Positions 8,598 to 18,544 of a DNA stretch of 64,000 nt are shown piece after piece. The stretch comes from an uncultured Erysipelotrichaceae bacterium. Lineage in GTDB: Bacteria > Bacillota_I > Bacilli_A > Erysipelotrichales > Erysipelotrichaceae. The stretch is from contig CAMCRE010000003.1 of assembly GCA_945877255.1 (NCBI GenBank), positions 62,001-126,000 of the forward strand, written 5' to 3'. The position numbers and the translations under genes were made by a program. Position 1 is the first letter of the stretch. Every line of letters begins with the position of its first letter. The notes beneath the pieces are model-generated. The model did no database searches, was not told the origin of the DNA, and saw only the letters and a program-made list of their open reading frames with translations.

Positions 8598-9427
8598 TTT
8601 CTTTCTCCTTTTATTAATTGGATAATTTCTAAATAATTTTGATATCGTGTTGGATGAATTTGACCTAGATTCATTTTAACACCACATTCTGGCTCATTAA
8701 TATGGACACAATCTAAAAATTTACATTCGTATTGACTGAACTCAATAAAGCATTTTGATAAATCAGCAACGTTATAATTTGAGAAATCAAGTGAAGAAAA
8801 TCCTGGTGTATCTGCAACCCAACCACCACAAACTTCAAATAATTCACTATGTCGTGTTGTATGTCTTCCTCTTCCGAGTGCTTTAGATGTATCTTGTGTT
8901 TTTAATTGAAATGCAGAATTTAACTTATTTAGTAACGTCGATTTCCCAACACCACTATTACCAGTTAACACACTAATTTTATTTTTGAATAATAATTTTA
9001 GTGCAGTTAAATCATTTTCTAAATCGCTTGTAATAACGTGATAGCCAATAGCACGATATTTATTAATTTCTTCATCTAATTCATCATGAATTAAATCCAT
9101 TTTAGTAAACACAATAATTGGTGTAATATTATGATATTCACTAATTACTAACATTCTATCTAATAATTTATTAGAAAAATTTGGCTGTTTACTACTCATT
9201 AAAATAATTAATTGGTCAACATTAGCAACATTTGGTCGAATTAAATCATTTTTTCTCGTTTCTATTTTTTCAATTCCCATCATTTCATTTAGAAATACGA
9301 TATCCCCAACTTTAGGTGAAACGCCTAAACGTAATTTCCCTGTCGCAAAACATTCGCATTTTTCTTCATTTTCAAGTAAAACTAAATACTGATTAGAAAT
9401 TTGTTTGATGATACGACCTTGTTTCAT
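8594..9427 (-). CDS. rsgA: Small ribosomal subunit maturation GTPase RsgA
   Basis: The 277-residue circularly permuted GTPase has an N-terminal OB fold, the G4 motif FTKMDL (107-112), the G1 loop GNSGVGKST (156-164), DTPGF as G3, and a C-terminal zinc motif (CKFLDCVHINEPECGV). It releases or checks factors late in 30S assembly. Its ATG shares one base with the prkC stop, the usual prkC-rsgA coupling. Confidence 0.97.
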   Translation of the reverse strand: MKQGRIIKQISNQYLVLLENEEKCECFATGKLRLGVSPKVGDIVFLNEMMGIEKIETRKNDLIRPNVANVDQLIILMSSKQPNFSNKLLDRMLVISEYHNITPIIVFTKMDLIHDELDEEINKYRAIGYHVITSDLENDLTALKLLFKNKISVLTGNSGVGKSTLLNKLNSAFQLKTQDTSKALGRGRHTTRHSELFEVCGGWVADTPGFSSLDFSNYNVADLSKCFIEFSQYECKFLDCVHINEPECGVKMNLGQIHPTRYQNYLEIIQLIKGERK

Positions 9428-10959
9428 TAATTACCTTCTAACGTTATTTCTTCATCAATTAAATCAATTACAGTATATGGCGTAATTGATTGTGTCGCAA
9501 CGTTTCCTTCTCCTTCAACAACAACTTTTAAACCAAGTGCTTCTAATTGCTTTTTGGCTTCTACAAGCGATAATCCAATAACTTTAGGAATCATTACTTT
9601 TTTTGGTGTTTTTGCAACTTCCACAATTAATTTAGTTTCGCTCGTTAATACAGTTGGTGTATTCGGTTCAATAGATTGTGATAAAACTGTTCCGACTTGT
9701 TTTTTGGAAGGAACTAATTTTTCTTCAATCGTAATTTGAATTTTATTACTTGCAATATATTGATATACTTCATCAATTTGTTTGTTGATGAAATTATTTA
9801 ATTTAATCGTTCGACCTTTAGAAATTGTAATTTCAATTGATGCATTTTTATCTACAAGTGTGTTATAATTTGGAACACTTGCAGCAACTGATCCACCCAT
9901 ATACACATCAGATTCTATTTCATTAACAGCTACAACAACGTTCAAGTTATTCATTTTTAATATTTCGGTAGCTTCTTCTTTTGATTTACCTAACACATTT
10001 GGTATCATAATTTTTTCACTAACCGTTGCTTTTTGATTAAGCAATAATAACACACCACAATAAATTAATGCGACACCAATCGAAACACCACCCACAATCC
10101 ATGGTAATTTGTGGTTGATTTTTTTATTAACAGCTTTGTGTTCTAATTGAATAGATTGCCAATTTTCTAATGCGTCATACAATTGTTTTGCTGAAGCGTA
10201 ACGTTTTGTTACATCTTTTTCACATGCTTTTTGTATAATGTGTTGAATAGCCAGTGGTATCGAACTATTTTTTTGCGTAATATTTGGCAATAAATCATTA
10301 ATATGTGCCATCGCGACTTGCACTGGTGTATTGCCATTAAAAGGTAATTCACCTAATAATAATTCATAAAATACGATACCTAACGCATAAATATCACTTT
10401 GTTTGGAGGCTTCTTCTCCATTTGTGATTTCTGGTGCTAAATAATGTGCCGATCCTAACACCGTATCCGAAGCAGTGATTTGCATACTGTCGTGTGATAA
10501 AGCAATTCCGAAATCAGTTATTTTAGCAGTGCCATCATCTTTAATTAGCACATTGTGTGGTTTGATATCACGATGCACAATATTGTTGTCATGCGCATGT
10601 ATAATCGCTGCTGTTAATTGTTTCATAATATCAATTACTTCGTCTAACGGTAATGCAATTCTTTTTTGGAGCAATTGTTTTAAAGTTACACCTGGTACAT
10701 ATTCCATTACAATATATGGACGATGTTTATATTCTCCAACATCATATACTTGCACAATATTTTGATGATCCATTTTAGAAATTGCTTTTGCTTCTCTTTT
10801 AAACCTTAATAAAGAAATAGGATCATTTGCCAAGTCAACACGAATCATTTTAAGTGCTATTTTTCTTCCAAGAATTAAATCATCGGCTAGATAAACATCT
10901 GCCATTCCGCCTGTTCCAATCGACTTTATCAACGCATATCTTTCGTTAATAGTTGTCAT
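9427..10959 (-). CDS. prkC: PASTA-domain Ser/Thr protein kinase
   Basis: A 510-residue membrane kinase. The cytosolic kinase domain covers residues about 10-265 (GTGGMADVYLA, catalytic HRDIKPHN, DFG). One transmembrane helix (WIVGGVSIGVALIYCGVLLL) near 285-305 is followed by three extracellular PASTA domains that bind muropeptides or lipid II in this family. It usually controls cell wall synthesis and growth. The ATG at 10959 is chosen because AAAGGAG lies eight bases upstream; an in-frame GTG at 10968 overlaps that site. The stp stop overlaps by 14 bases. Confidence 0.95.
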   Translation of the reverse strand: MTTINERYALIKSIGTGGMADVYLADDLILGRKIALKMIRVDLANDPISLLRFKREAKAISKMDHQNIVQVYDVGEYKHRPYIVMEYVPGVTLKQLLQKRIALPLDEVIDIMKQLTAAIIHAHDNNIVHRDIKPHNVLIKDDGTAKITDFGIALSHDSMQITASDTVLGSAHYLAPEITNGEEASKQSDIYALGIVFYELLLGELPFNGNTPVQVAMAHINDLLPNITQKNSSIPLAIQHIIQKACEKDVTKRYASAKQLYDALENWQSIQLEHKAVNKKINHKLPWIVGGVSIGVALIYCGVLLLLNQKATVSEKIMIPNVLGKSKEEATEILKMNNLNVVVAVNEIESDVYMGGSVAASVPNYNTLVDKNASIEITISKGRTIKLNNFINKQIDEVYQYIASNKIQITIEEKLVPSKKQVGTVLSQSIEPNTPTVLTSETKLIVEVAKTPKKVMIPKVIGLSLVEAKKQLEALGLKVVVEGEGNVATQSITPYTVIDLIDEEITLEGN

Positions 10960-11686
10960 GATTTCCACTCCTTTCTATCACAAAAACAGTAACATTATCA
11001 CTTCCACCACGTTTTAAACTTTCGGCCACAAAACGCTGTGCCAAAGTTTCCACACTTGTTTTTTCAATTAAAATATCTAATATTTCATGGATATTTAAAT
11101 GTTTATACAATCCATCAGTACACAACACAATTTTTTGATAGTGATCTTTTATTTTTAATACATCAACATCTACTACATTATATATTCCTAGTGCATTTGA
11201 AAGTGCATCTTTTCTAGTAGTAATATCTAATTTTATTGTATTGCCTTTTTCTTTAATATATCGCTCTACATTATGATCTTTTGTAAGACATAAAAATTTG
11301 TCATATAAACCGTACGCTCGTGAATCACCAATATTAAATATAAAACTTCCTTTATTAGAAACGATTAAACCAACTAATGTTGTTGCCATCCCAATATATT
11401 TAATATCTTTTTTCCCATATTCAATTAATTTATCATTTGCTTTCTGACAATTAGTAATAATCCATTTTTTAACTTCGTAAGCTGTTTTAAAATTAATAAC
11501 TTTTTTAAACTCTTGTATTAATACTTCAACAACGATTTGTGAGGCTAAACCGCCTCCATAGTTTCCAGCTACCCCATCACACACAATCGCCATAAAATCA
11601 TCATTTGAATTTGTGGCATGTCCAAAAGCATCTTGATTTTCTTCTCTTAACAATCCGATATCGGATAAGCCTGAAAATTTAAGCAT
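10946..11686 (-). CDS. stp: PP2C-type Ser/Thr phosphatase, partner of PrkC
   Basis: A 246-residue PPM phosphatase (PrpC/Stp). Motifs include SDIGLLREENQDAF at the start, CDGVAGNYGGGLAS, GDSRAYG and a C-terminal GGSDNVTVFVIE, which hold the Asp ligands of the metal centre. It reverses PrkC phosphorylation in the cytosol. The start at 11686 is chosen because AAGGAAA lies just upstream and it fits family length; a start further up would give an unlikely 28-residue extension. It overlaps rlmN by eight bases. Confidence 0.95.
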   Translation of the reverse strand: MLKFSGLSDIGLLREENQDAFGHATNSNDDFMAIVCDGVAGNYGGGLASQIVVEVLIQEFKKVINFKTAYEVKKWIITNCQKANDKLIEYGKKDIKYIGMATTLVGLIVSNKGSFIFNIGDSRAYGLYDKFLCLTKDHNVERYIKEKGNTIKLDITTRKDALSNALGIYNVVDVDVLKIKDHYQKIVLCTDGLYKHLNIHEILDILIEKTSVETLAQRFVAESLKRGGSDNVTVFVIERSGNHDNY

Positions 11687-12725
11687 TGTTTTTCCTTTTC
11701 TCGTGCTTCGCACGTAATTGACCACAAGCAGCATCAATATCTGCGCCGTGTTCTTTTCTAATTGTTGCACGAATACCGTTTTTAATTAAGCGATCATAAA
11801 ATTTCATTGCCTTATCAAACGGTGTTTTTTCATAATCGTTTTCAACAACTTTATTATATGGTATTAAATTAACGTAGGCATTCATATTTTTTATGAGTTG
11901 CGATAATTCATCAGCATGTTCAATTTCATCATTAATGTTTTCTAATAGTATATACTCAAAAGTTATTCTACGATTGTTTTTACTTAAATAATAATTAATT
12001 GCGTCCATTAATTTTTCTAATGGATATGCTCTAGTTATCGGCATGATTGATTTTCTTAATTCATTATTTGGTGCATGCAATGATATTGCTAAATTATATT
12101 GTAGTTGCATATCCGCAAATTCGATAATTTTAGGAATCACACCACATGTTGAAATAGTAATATGACGTGCCCCTATTTTTAATCCTAAATCATCATTAAC
12201 GATTGTTAGGAAATCAATTAAATTTTTAAAATTATCAAATGGTTCTCCTATTCCCATCACAACAATATGTGAAACACGACGATTTTTAGCGTCTAAATCT
12301 TTTTGGACGTATAAAATTTGAGAAACAATTTCACCAACCGATAAATCTCTTTTTTTCTTTAATAATCCACTGGCACAAAATGTACACCCCATATTACAAC
12401 CTATTTGCGTTGTTACACATACTGAATCACCATAATCGAAACGCATTAAAACCGTTTCAATTAACGATCCGTCATGTAGTTCAAATAAATATTTAATCGT
12501 CCCATCAAAAGATTCTTGTTTTTCTTTTAATTGAAGTGTATCAAAATAATAGTTTTTAGATAATTGTTCGCGTTCAACTTTTGAAAGATCGCTCATTAAC
12601 TCAAAATCTGCGATTCTTCTTTCATATAACCATTTAAAAATTTGCTTAGCTTTAAATGGTTTCATATTAAATTGGGCTATTTCTTGTATTAGTTTTTCTT
12701 TTGTGTAATCATAAATATTTTTCAT
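11679..12725 (-). CDS. rlmN: 23S rRNA/tRNA adenine C2-methyltransferase RlmN
   Basis: A 348-residue radical SAM enzyme that methylates A2503 of 23S rRNA (and A37 of some tRNAs). The cluster-binding cysteines are C110, C114 and C117 (CNMGCTFC), and GEPFDN and HAPNNELR segments are also present. The C-terminal resolving cysteine is in AACGQLR. The ATG at 12725 with AGGTG five bases upstream is preferred to a TTG five codons earlier. It is the first gene of the stp-prkC-rsgA-rpe-thiN operon. Confidence 0.96.
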   Translation of the reverse strand: MKNIYDYTKEKLIQEIAQFNMKPFKAKQIFKWLYERRIADFELMSDLSKVEREQLSKNYYFDTLQLKEKQESFDGTIKYLFELHDGSLIETVLMRFDYGDSVCVTTQIGCNMGCTFCASGLLKKKRDLSVGEIVSQILYVQKDLDAKNRRVSHIVVMGIGEPFDNFKNLIDFLTIVNDDLGLKIGARHITISTCGVIPKIIEFADMQLQYNLAISLHAPNNELRKSIMPITRAYPLEKLMDAINYYLSKNNRRITFEYILLENINDEIEHADELSQLIKNMNAYVNLIPYNKVVENDYEKTPFDKAMKFYDRLIKNGIRATIRKEHGADIDAACGQLRAKHEKRKNNA

Positions 12726-12792
12726 AAAATCACCTATCAATATTTTACCATATTTTTATAAATATTGCCCACAATATTGTTGTTAAAACAAA

Positions 12793-12824
12793 AAGATTAT
12801 CTAACTATTTTATTAGATAATCTT
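12793..12824 (-). terminator. Rho-independent terminator upstream of rlmN
   Basis: A perfect 12-bp stem (12793-12804 with 12813-12824) with an eight-base loop, followed on the minus strand by TTTTTGTTTT. It overlaps the stop codon of the 62-codon ORF and would end the transcript of the RibU-like gene before rlmN. Confidence 0.85.
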
Positions 12825-13011
12825 ATTTAAATTTGTCTTGGTAAATTAAATAACCATTGCAAGTTAATAGTAGTTTTGATTGCTTATGTATTATTGACGA
12901 CACAAAGTTATTTATTTTTGAGATAATTTCATCTTTATTCACTTTTAAAATAGCAATGCTTTTGTATTCTTTATCTAAAACCCACATCAACTCTAAATTT
13001 TTATTAAACAT
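12823..13011 (-). CDS. Possible small protein of 62 residues
   Basis: The reading frame ends exactly at the terminator and starts 44 bases after the RibU-like gene. Its sequence looks protein-like (VLDKEYKSIAILKVNKDEI, then LLLTCNGYLIYQDKFK), but no clear ribosome binding site precedes the ATG. A plus-strand frame overlaps it and has even less support. No family is recognised. Confidence 0.4.
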   Translation of the reverse strand: MFNKNLELMWVLDKEYKSIAILKVNKDEIISKINNFVSSIIHKQSKLLLTCNGYLIYQDKFK

Positions 13012-13055
13012 ATATCATAGCAATATTTGGATTCATCATTACTTTTCAAAAAAAT

Positions 13056-13634
13056 TCAATATTTTTTAATTTTATTTATACCAGACTTTAATTCTGCATG
13101 ACTAAAAATTAATTTAATATAACTTTTATGAATAAGCATGTAACTACCACTAATTAATCCCCATTTAATTAAATTAAATACGCCGTATACATTTACTGTC
13201 CATATTAAAAATTGATTTGGTAACGGTATTTTTAATATGCTAAAATAAAGTGGTGTTATAAAAACATAATTTAACAACGTTAGTATAACAACGTTAGTTA
13301 AAACCGGCACAACTACAGATAACAATTTTTTATTACAACTTAAAAAATAGTGCATACACATCATAAACAGTATAATTGCTATCACATTAACACTTTGGTC
13401 TATCGGTAATCCTGTAAGTGACCCATTAATAAAAAAATCTAAGCTATTCACTATAAACGTTGCTAAAATCGCATACTTTAAATTGATTACAATCGCTATT
13501 ACAATAATTGGAATACTAGAAAATTCTAATTTTAAGTAAGGTGCAATCGGAATAATTGGAAATGATATACGTTGTAATATAATAGACAACGCCACAAAAA
13601 CACCGATTAAAATTAATTTTTTTGATTTATTCAT
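13056..13634 (-). CDS. ECF transporter substrate-binding (S) component, RibU-like
   Basis: A 192-residue membrane protein with about five or six helices. The segment FPIIPIAPYLKLEFSSIPIIVIA near residues 25-50 resembles the riboflavin-specific RibU proteins (LK-DFSD-P). S components capture a vitamin and work with a shared EcfAA'T module encoded elsewhere. No FMN riboswitch is seen in the 97-bp upstream gap, which holds a TATAAT box. Riboflavin is the likely but unproven ligand. GGGTGAT precedes the ATG. Confidence 0.75.
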   Translation of the reverse strand: MNKSKKLILIGVFVALSIILQRISFPIIPIAPYLKLEFSSIPIIVIAIVINLKYAILATFIVNSLDFFINGSLTGLPIDQSVNVIAIILFMMCMHYFLSCNKKLLSVVVPVLTNVVILTLLNYVFITPLYFSILKIPLPNQFLIWTVNVYGVFNLIKWGLISGSYMLIHKSYIKLIFSHAELKSGINKIKKY

Positions 13635-13731
13635 CTATATCACCCACTAAATTATAGCACATCAAAATTTTCATACATAATCATTAGCATTTTTCATAAA
13701 AAAATGGTAAAATTATAAAGAGGTAAAAAAT

Positions 13732-14223
13732 ATGAGAATTGTTGAAGCATTAATTGAAATCCCGATGGGAAGTCAAAATAAATATGAAGTAAATAAAAAA
13801 ACTGGTAAAATTAAATTAGATCGTGTATTATACTCTGCAACGTTTTATCCAGCAGAATATGGTTATGTTGAAAATACGCTTGCATTAGATAATGACCCGA
13901 TTGATATTTTGGTATTCACATCATATCCAACTTTTCCAGGTTGTTATACCGATGCACGAATTATTGGTGGATTAGATATGATTGATAGTGGCGAAGTTGA
14001 TATTAAAATTATTGCCGTTTGTAATAACGACCCAAGATATGATCATGTTTCTTCACTTGATGACTTAGGTCCACACATTTTAAAAGAAGTGTCTCATTTC
14101 TTCTCAACATATAAATCATTACAAGGAAAATCTACACCTGTTTTAGGTTGGTTAGATTTAAAAACAACATTAAGAATGTTAGATGAATCAATTGAACGCT
14201 ATAATTTAAAACATAAAAAATAA
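13732..14223 (+). CDS. ppa: Soluble inorganic pyrophosphatase (family I)
   Basis: A 163-residue hydrolase of pyrophosphate to two phosphates. It shows the family I signature with the metal-binding aspartates (DNDPIDILVFT, the usual DGDPxDxLV), an early IEIPMGSQNKYE segment and VDIKIIAVCNNDPRYD. Gram-positive bacteria often use family II instead, so the family I form is worth noting. AGAGGT precedes the ATG. Confidence 0.95.
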   Translation: MRIVEALIEIPMGSQNKYEVNKKTGKIKLDRVLYSATFYPAEYGYVENTLALDNDPIDILVFTSYPTFPGCYTDARIIGGLDMIDSGEVDIKIIAVCNNDPRYDHVSSLDDLGPHILKEVSHFFSTYKSLQGKSTPVLGWLDLKTTLRMLDESIERYNLKHKK

Positions 14224-14250
14224 AATACATGTCAAAATGGCATGTATTTT
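14222..14250. terminator. Bidirectional terminator between ppa and the yhfW-like gene
   Basis: A 10-bp stem AAAATACATG (14222-14231) pairs with CATGTATTTT (14241-14250), extendable by a G-U and a C-G pair. A and T runs flank it on both sides of this convergent junction. Confidence 0.88.
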
Positions 14251-15460
14251 ACTTTATAATCTTATTTAAAAATGATGTTCCACACTGTATCGTCGTACCG
14301 AAATATTCTGCTACTGTTGCACCAACATCGGCTAATGTTTCAAGTGTACCAATGTTTGTTACACCGGATATATTAGGTTTATAAACTAATATTGGAACAT
14401 ACTCACGTGTATGGCGGCGATGCCCAATAGTTGGGTCATTACCATGATCCGCCATCACAATTAATATATCATCCGTTTTAATTTTTTCTTGCAATTTCGC
14501 AAGTCTTTCATCAACGATATTTAGTTTTTCAATGTATCGCTCAGCATTTTCATCGTGTCCTGCTAAATCTGTTTCTTGTACATTCAAGAAGAAAAATCCT
14601 TCATCACAACTATCTAAATCATTAATTAATTTAGTCATCGTGTCATATGTATCGACACATGGAAAATTAATTCCTTTTGGATTATCCACAATATTTTCTA
14701 CTTTTCCATAAAAATAATTATTAATGTTTTTTTCTGCTAATTTAATTGGAACTTGCTTTGAAGCATCCACACCGTATCCGATATGAATAACGTTGTAATT
14801 TTTACGATACACACCACTTCCTGGTGCATCCACTCCAATAAATTCATCTTTTGTGAAGATGTTATTTGTGATGTCTTCAATTGTAACATTTGAACCTCCA
14901 AACGCAATAACACGTGGAACTTTCACATGGTTACGAACGATAAATCCAATTTTTTTTATTAAATCAAAACCACAATCGTCTAATGCACCCACAACGTTAA
15001 TTGCTTGTCCTAAATCTGTTTCCATATTATCACCAATACAAATGACATTATTCACTTTCAACAATTGAAGATTATTTTTAGTAATACGCTCTACTATAAA
15101 ACCTTGCTGTAATAAATCTGCTTCTATTGTGTCAATATGATTAGATAACTTTGTGAATTCTGGTTTTTTCACATCAGTACCCGCAATTTCTTGATGTCCA
15201 AAATAAGAATCTGCACCGAAATGTTTTAATTTACTTTTACCAAAAATGCAATTTTTAGAAAATTTAAACTGATCTTTTTCAATACCTAACGCATTTATTA
15301 ATCCTAATTGAATTAAGTTATCCCATTTTTTTTCTGATGGATAATTAATTAATGATAAACACGTATTGCTGCCAATATCAGCAGGTCGTACAATTGGTAC
15401 ATCTTCCATTGCACCAATCCCAAAAGAATCAATCACAACAACGATAAACCTTTTATTCAT
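14249..15460 (-). CDS. Phosphopentomutase-like metalloenzyme (YhfW type)
   Basis: A 403-residue member of the alkaline-phosphatase/phosphopentomutase superfamily: VVIDSFGIGAM at the start, GSNTCLSL with the probable phosphorylated Thr, TDLAGHDENAE, and MADHGNDPTIGHRRHTRE with the metal-binding Asp and His residues. In ordinary phosphopentomutase (DeoB) the context is nucleoside salvage. Here it is the last gene of a cluster that matches E. coli yhf, where the homologous position is YhfW. The substrate is unknown. It overlaps the yhfX-like gene by eight bases. Confidence 0.85.
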   Translation of the reverse strand: MNKRFIVVVIDSFGIGAMEDVPIVRPADIGSNTCLSLINYPSEKKWDNLIQLGLINALGIEKDQFKFSKNCIFGKSKLKHFGADSYFGHQEIAGTDVKKPEFTKLSNHIDTIEADLLQQGFIVERITKNNLQLLKVNNVICIGDNMETDLGQAINVVGALDDCGFDLIKKIGFIVRNHVKVPRVIAFGGSNVTIEDITNNIFTKDEFIGVDAPGSGVYRKNYNVIHIGYGVDASKQVPIKLAEKNINNYFYGKVENIVDNPKGINFPCVDTYDTMTKLINDLDSCDEGFFFLNVQETDLAGHDENAERYIEKLNIVDERLAKLQEKIKTDDILIVMADHGNDPTIGHRRHTREYVPILVYKPNISGVTNIGTLETLADVGATVAEYFGTTIQCGTSFLNKIIK

Positions 15461-16574
15461 ATAATTCTCCTAGACAAGTGTATTCACCCACTATTTCATC
15501 ATTTTCAAGTAATACAACTCTACTACGACACACAAAAAATTGAAAACGGAAAGACATCACAACCGTACTAGAGATCGGATGTAATCCATTTACTTTGAAA
15601 TAATAATCAATCGCCGCATCATTTGGTGGTGTAATATTTATTAGGGTGTGATTAATTAAAGCATGTTTAATATTTGAGCGACGATAATGTCCCCCACCAT
15701 ACACATAAGATTCACCATTATAATGATGCGAAACTTCACTAATATATATAACTGCTGGGGTTTCTTCACGTTCCAATACATGTGCAGGTGTTGTACCAGT
15801 CAATGCATGCCCTGGTTCTAAAACGACGTTTTCTAAATCGATTAAATCAATCACTTCACAACTACTTGCCGAAGGTAAATTAATTATCTCGATATTTAAC
15901 CCGAACTGTTTCATGATTGTAATTGCAGAAATAACAGTATGATAATTATTCGTGTTCACGATTTTTTCTTGGTTATTATCGTATAGAAAACAAGGGAAAG
16001 CTGTTGCACCCACAATTTTAATATTTGGCAACGTTTGTACATCAACAATAAAGTTTTCCAATACATCTAAATGTATTCCACTTTCTTGTCCGCTATATAG
16101 TATGTCATGATTATGTACAACTTTCACAATAATTTTTTGAACGATTCCTAATTCATGTGCAATTGTTTGAATTTCACGCAATTTTTCAAATGAATAAACC
16201 GTTATCACTTCACATCCGTATGCCATAATTTTTTTCAATAGCTGTTTAGGAATTTGCACAAGATGACCGACATTACCTAGTGGAATGTGATGTTTCATCA
16301 TTAATAACGCTTCATTAAAATCAACACAAACTGCCCCACTATATCCTATTTGGACTAATTTTTGTGCTAAATATGGATTTCTACCAACTTGTTTCAACAT
16401 AAAAAATAAACGAATATTTTTTTTTGATGCTTTTTCATAAATTTTGGTAGCATTCGCCACAAAACTATTCACATCAACAACGTATGAATCTGGTAAAATT
16501 TTACCATTTTGATGTAAATTAATGCACTTCTCCACAAAATATGGCTGACTTTTTAAAATTTTCTCTAAAAACAA
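15453..16574 (-). CDS. PLP-dependent alanine-racemase-fold protein (YhfX type)
   Basis: A 373-residue fold-type III PLP protein. The pyridoxal lysine is most likely in FFMLKQVGRNP near residue 62; later segments such as PGHALTGTTPAHV and YVYGGGHYRRSN match the YhfX subgroup. It may act as a racemase or in another amino acid conversion; the reaction is not established for this subgroup. It overlaps the aminotransferase-like gene by ten bases, which indicates coupled translation. Confidence 0.85.
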   Translation of the reverse strand: MFLEKILKSQPYFVEKCINLHQNGKILPDSYVVDVNSFVANATKIYEKASKKNIRLFFMLKQVGRNPYLAQKLVQIGYSGAVCVDFNEALLMMKHHIPLGNVGHLVQIPKQLLKKIMAYGCEVITVYSFEKLREIQTIAHELGIVQKIIVKVVHNHDILYSGQESGIHLDVLENFIVDVQTLPNIKIVGATAFPCFLYDNNQEKIVNTNNYHTVISAITIMKQFGLNIEIINLPSASSCEVIDLIDLENVVLEPGHALTGTTPAHVLEREETPAVIYISEVSHHYNGESYVYGGGHYRRSNIKHALINHTLINITPPNDAAIDYYFKVNGLHPISSTVVMSFRFQFFVCRSRVVLLENDEIVGEYTCLGELYE

Positions 16575-17665
16575 TTTTCCACCTTCTTCACTGCTTCTTC
16601 TAAAATACGAACTATCGTTTGTGTCCCACTACGCATCGGATTAATACGAATCCAATAATCTAAAGCATTACTATCATTTTTTAGCATCGTGCCACTTACT
16701 TTATAAAATAACGGCATAAATTCGTATTTACTTTCTGAACCAACTGGATGTGGTAATGCACCTAATTTTTCAGCTTCAATTAATACTTGTTTCGTAATTG
16801 GTTGCTTAAATTTCACTAATATTACTTTAGATTGTGCATTAACGATATGTGCTTCTTCAATAAAATCATATTTTCCATTGTTTAAAATCTGCACAATTTT
16901 TTCAGTTTCTTCTGCTTGAATCGCTAACGCAACTGGTGCATATATTAACCCTTTTAACACATCTAGTGCTTCATGACCTTGTACTTGACTTCCACCCGAA
17001 TAATGATATAGACGTATTTTATCAATAAAATTTTTATTACCCACAATACAACCTATGCCTTCTGGTCCTAATAATTTAAAACATGAAAAACATGATAAAT
17101 CAGCACCACATTGTGTTCCTATTTTAGCAACCTTTAAAACGGCATAATTATCATCACAAATAACATTGACGCCATATTTTTTAAATACAGCAATAACTTC
17201 ACTAATATCATAGCTATCTTCTAGAACTTGTCTTGTATATTGTACTAATGCAATTTTAACATCCGCATTTTCTTGTATAAATTTTTCTAATTGTGTTATA
17301 TCATTAAAATTTACAGCTAATGGCATGCAATTCAACTGTTGCAATGTAGTTTGCGTTGTAGAATAAATTGGTGCAGTATGTACGAATATTTTACGATTAT
17401 CATTTATTGTAGAAAAAATCGCTTCTTTTATTGCGTTCGTTCCTGAACCACGCACAAAAACTGCATCTTCCGCGTTAAAAAACGTTGCAATTACTTGTTC
17501 TATTTTTCGCGTTGTTTGTGGGATATTGCCGTTTTTATGTACACCAAAATCACCATAATTTAATATTTCATATCCGGTGAAGTATTGCGCTATCGTATCA
17601 ATTAATTTAAATTGTAGTTGTTTAGCTTCTTCAACCGAAATACTTTTTAAAGGATAAACTTTCAT
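16565..17665 (-). CDS. PLP-dependent aminotransferase/lyase-like protein (YhfS type)
   Basis: A 366-residue fold-type I PLP enzyme. The likely Schiff-base lysine lies in SCFKLLGPEGIG near residue 193, the glycine-rich phosphate site in VRGSGTNAIKEA, and the cofactor Asp in VICDDNYAV. It corresponds to E. coli YhfS. The cluster holds two PLP enzymes of different fold, which suggests stepwise chemistry on one amino compound; this is inference. Its ATG overlaps the php stop by four bases. Confidence 0.85.
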   Translation of the reverse strand: MKVYPLKSISVEEAKQLQFKLIDTIAQYFTGYEILNYGDFGVHKNGNIPQTTRKIEQVIATFFNAEDAVFVRGSGTNAIKEAIFSTINDNRKIFVHTAPIYSTTQTTLQQLNCMPLAVNFNDITQLEKFIQENADVKIALVQYTRQVLEDSYDISEVIAVFKKYGVNVICDDNYAVLKVAKIGTQCGADLSCFSCFKLLGPEGIGCIVGNKNFIDKIRLYHYSGGSQVQGHEALDVLKGLIYAPVALAIQAEETEKIVQILNNGKYDFIEEAHIVNAQSKVILVKFKQPITKQVLIEAEKLGALPHPVGSESKYEFMPLFYKVSGTMLKNDSNALDYWIRINPMRSGTQTIVRILEEAVKKVENCF

Positions 17666-18543
17666 TTCAATACTCCAAAAATACGTTGTGGATTTTCCAC
17701 CAACATTTTATTAATTGATTCATCTGTTACACCATATTGTTTGCACATGGGAATAAATACTTCAAATAAATAATTGTATCCAATACCGCCTCGATATTTA
17801 AAATTAGATTTACGTGTAATATCTAATGATAAACATACTGAATCTAATAAGTTTTTATCTTGCAATGTTTTTAACCATTGTGCTTTAATTTCATCTGGAA
17901 AATAATTATTTTTACCAATTGTGTCAAATGCAACATTAAATCCTAATTTAATCAATGTGATAATTTGATCTAAATCTTGGCATAAATCTTGATGACCGAT
18001 AATAACACGTTTAGGGTTTACTTTATTTTCAATAAAATATTTTGCTTGTTCTAATGCATACGTTCCTAATGTCGTATGTGTTGAAATAACTGCATTTGTT
18101 TGATGATGTGCAATTACAGCAGCATCAAACACTTTTTTCTCCATTGGTGTCATTTCATTAAGACTCGTTCCTATTTCACCAATCACACCCGCATTTTGAA
18201 ATTTCCCTTCCATTCCACTTGTGAGTTCACTAATCATTAATTCTGCTAATTCATCCACTGTTTTTGTGTAAACGTATTCTGGTAAAAATGGTTCTTTATA
18301 AAAACCCGTTGCTTGAATAATATTAATATTCGTTAATTCAGATACTTTATTAACGTATTCTACATCACGTCGCATTCCTATAGCTGTAACATCAATAATA
18401 TTTCTAACACCACTCGCATATAATTCTTGATATTCTTTTACTGTTTCATCAAAGCAATCTAAAAAACAGTCTGGTTCATTTTTTATTTTTGATAAATCAA
18501 TTGTTGTATGCTCATGAATAAGCGTTATACCTTCTTTCAACAT
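17662..18543 (-). CDS. php: Phosphotriesterase-homology protein (Php/YhfV type)
   Basis: A 293-residue amidohydrolase-superfamily protein. Metal ligands are visible as HEH (H10, H12), a glutamate in VIGEIGTS in the bridging position, THTT, GHQD and the catalytic Asp of LSLDITRKS. This matches Php rather than true phosphotriesterase, whose bridge is a carbamylated Lys. It probably hydrolyses a lactone, ester or amide; the substrate is unknown. It sits one base from the amidase-like gene. Confidence 0.88.
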   Translation of the reverse strand: MLKEGITLIHEHTTIDLSKIKNEPDCFLDCFDETVKEYQELYASGVRNIIDVTAIGMRRDVEYVNKVSELTNINIIQATGFYKEPFLPEYVYTKTVDELAELMISELTSGMEGKFQNAGVIGEIGTSLNEMTPMEKKVFDAAVIAHHQTNAVISTHTTLGTYALEQAKYFIENKVNPKRVIIGHQDLCQDLDQIITLIKLGFNVAFDTIGKNNYFPDEIKAQWLKTLQDKNLLDSVCLSLDITRKSNFKYRGGIGYNYLFEVFIPMCKQYGVTDESINKMLVENPQRIFGVLK

Positions 18544-18544
18544 A

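Noticed and set aside
12857-13069. 70-codon plus-strand frame in the rlmN-RibU gap
   Set aside because: No ribosome binding site; it overlaps the slightly better minus-strand frame that ends at the terminator.
13635-13731. FMN riboswitch upstream of the RibU-like gene
   Set aside because: The gap is too short for the aptamer and none of its conserved blocks is present.
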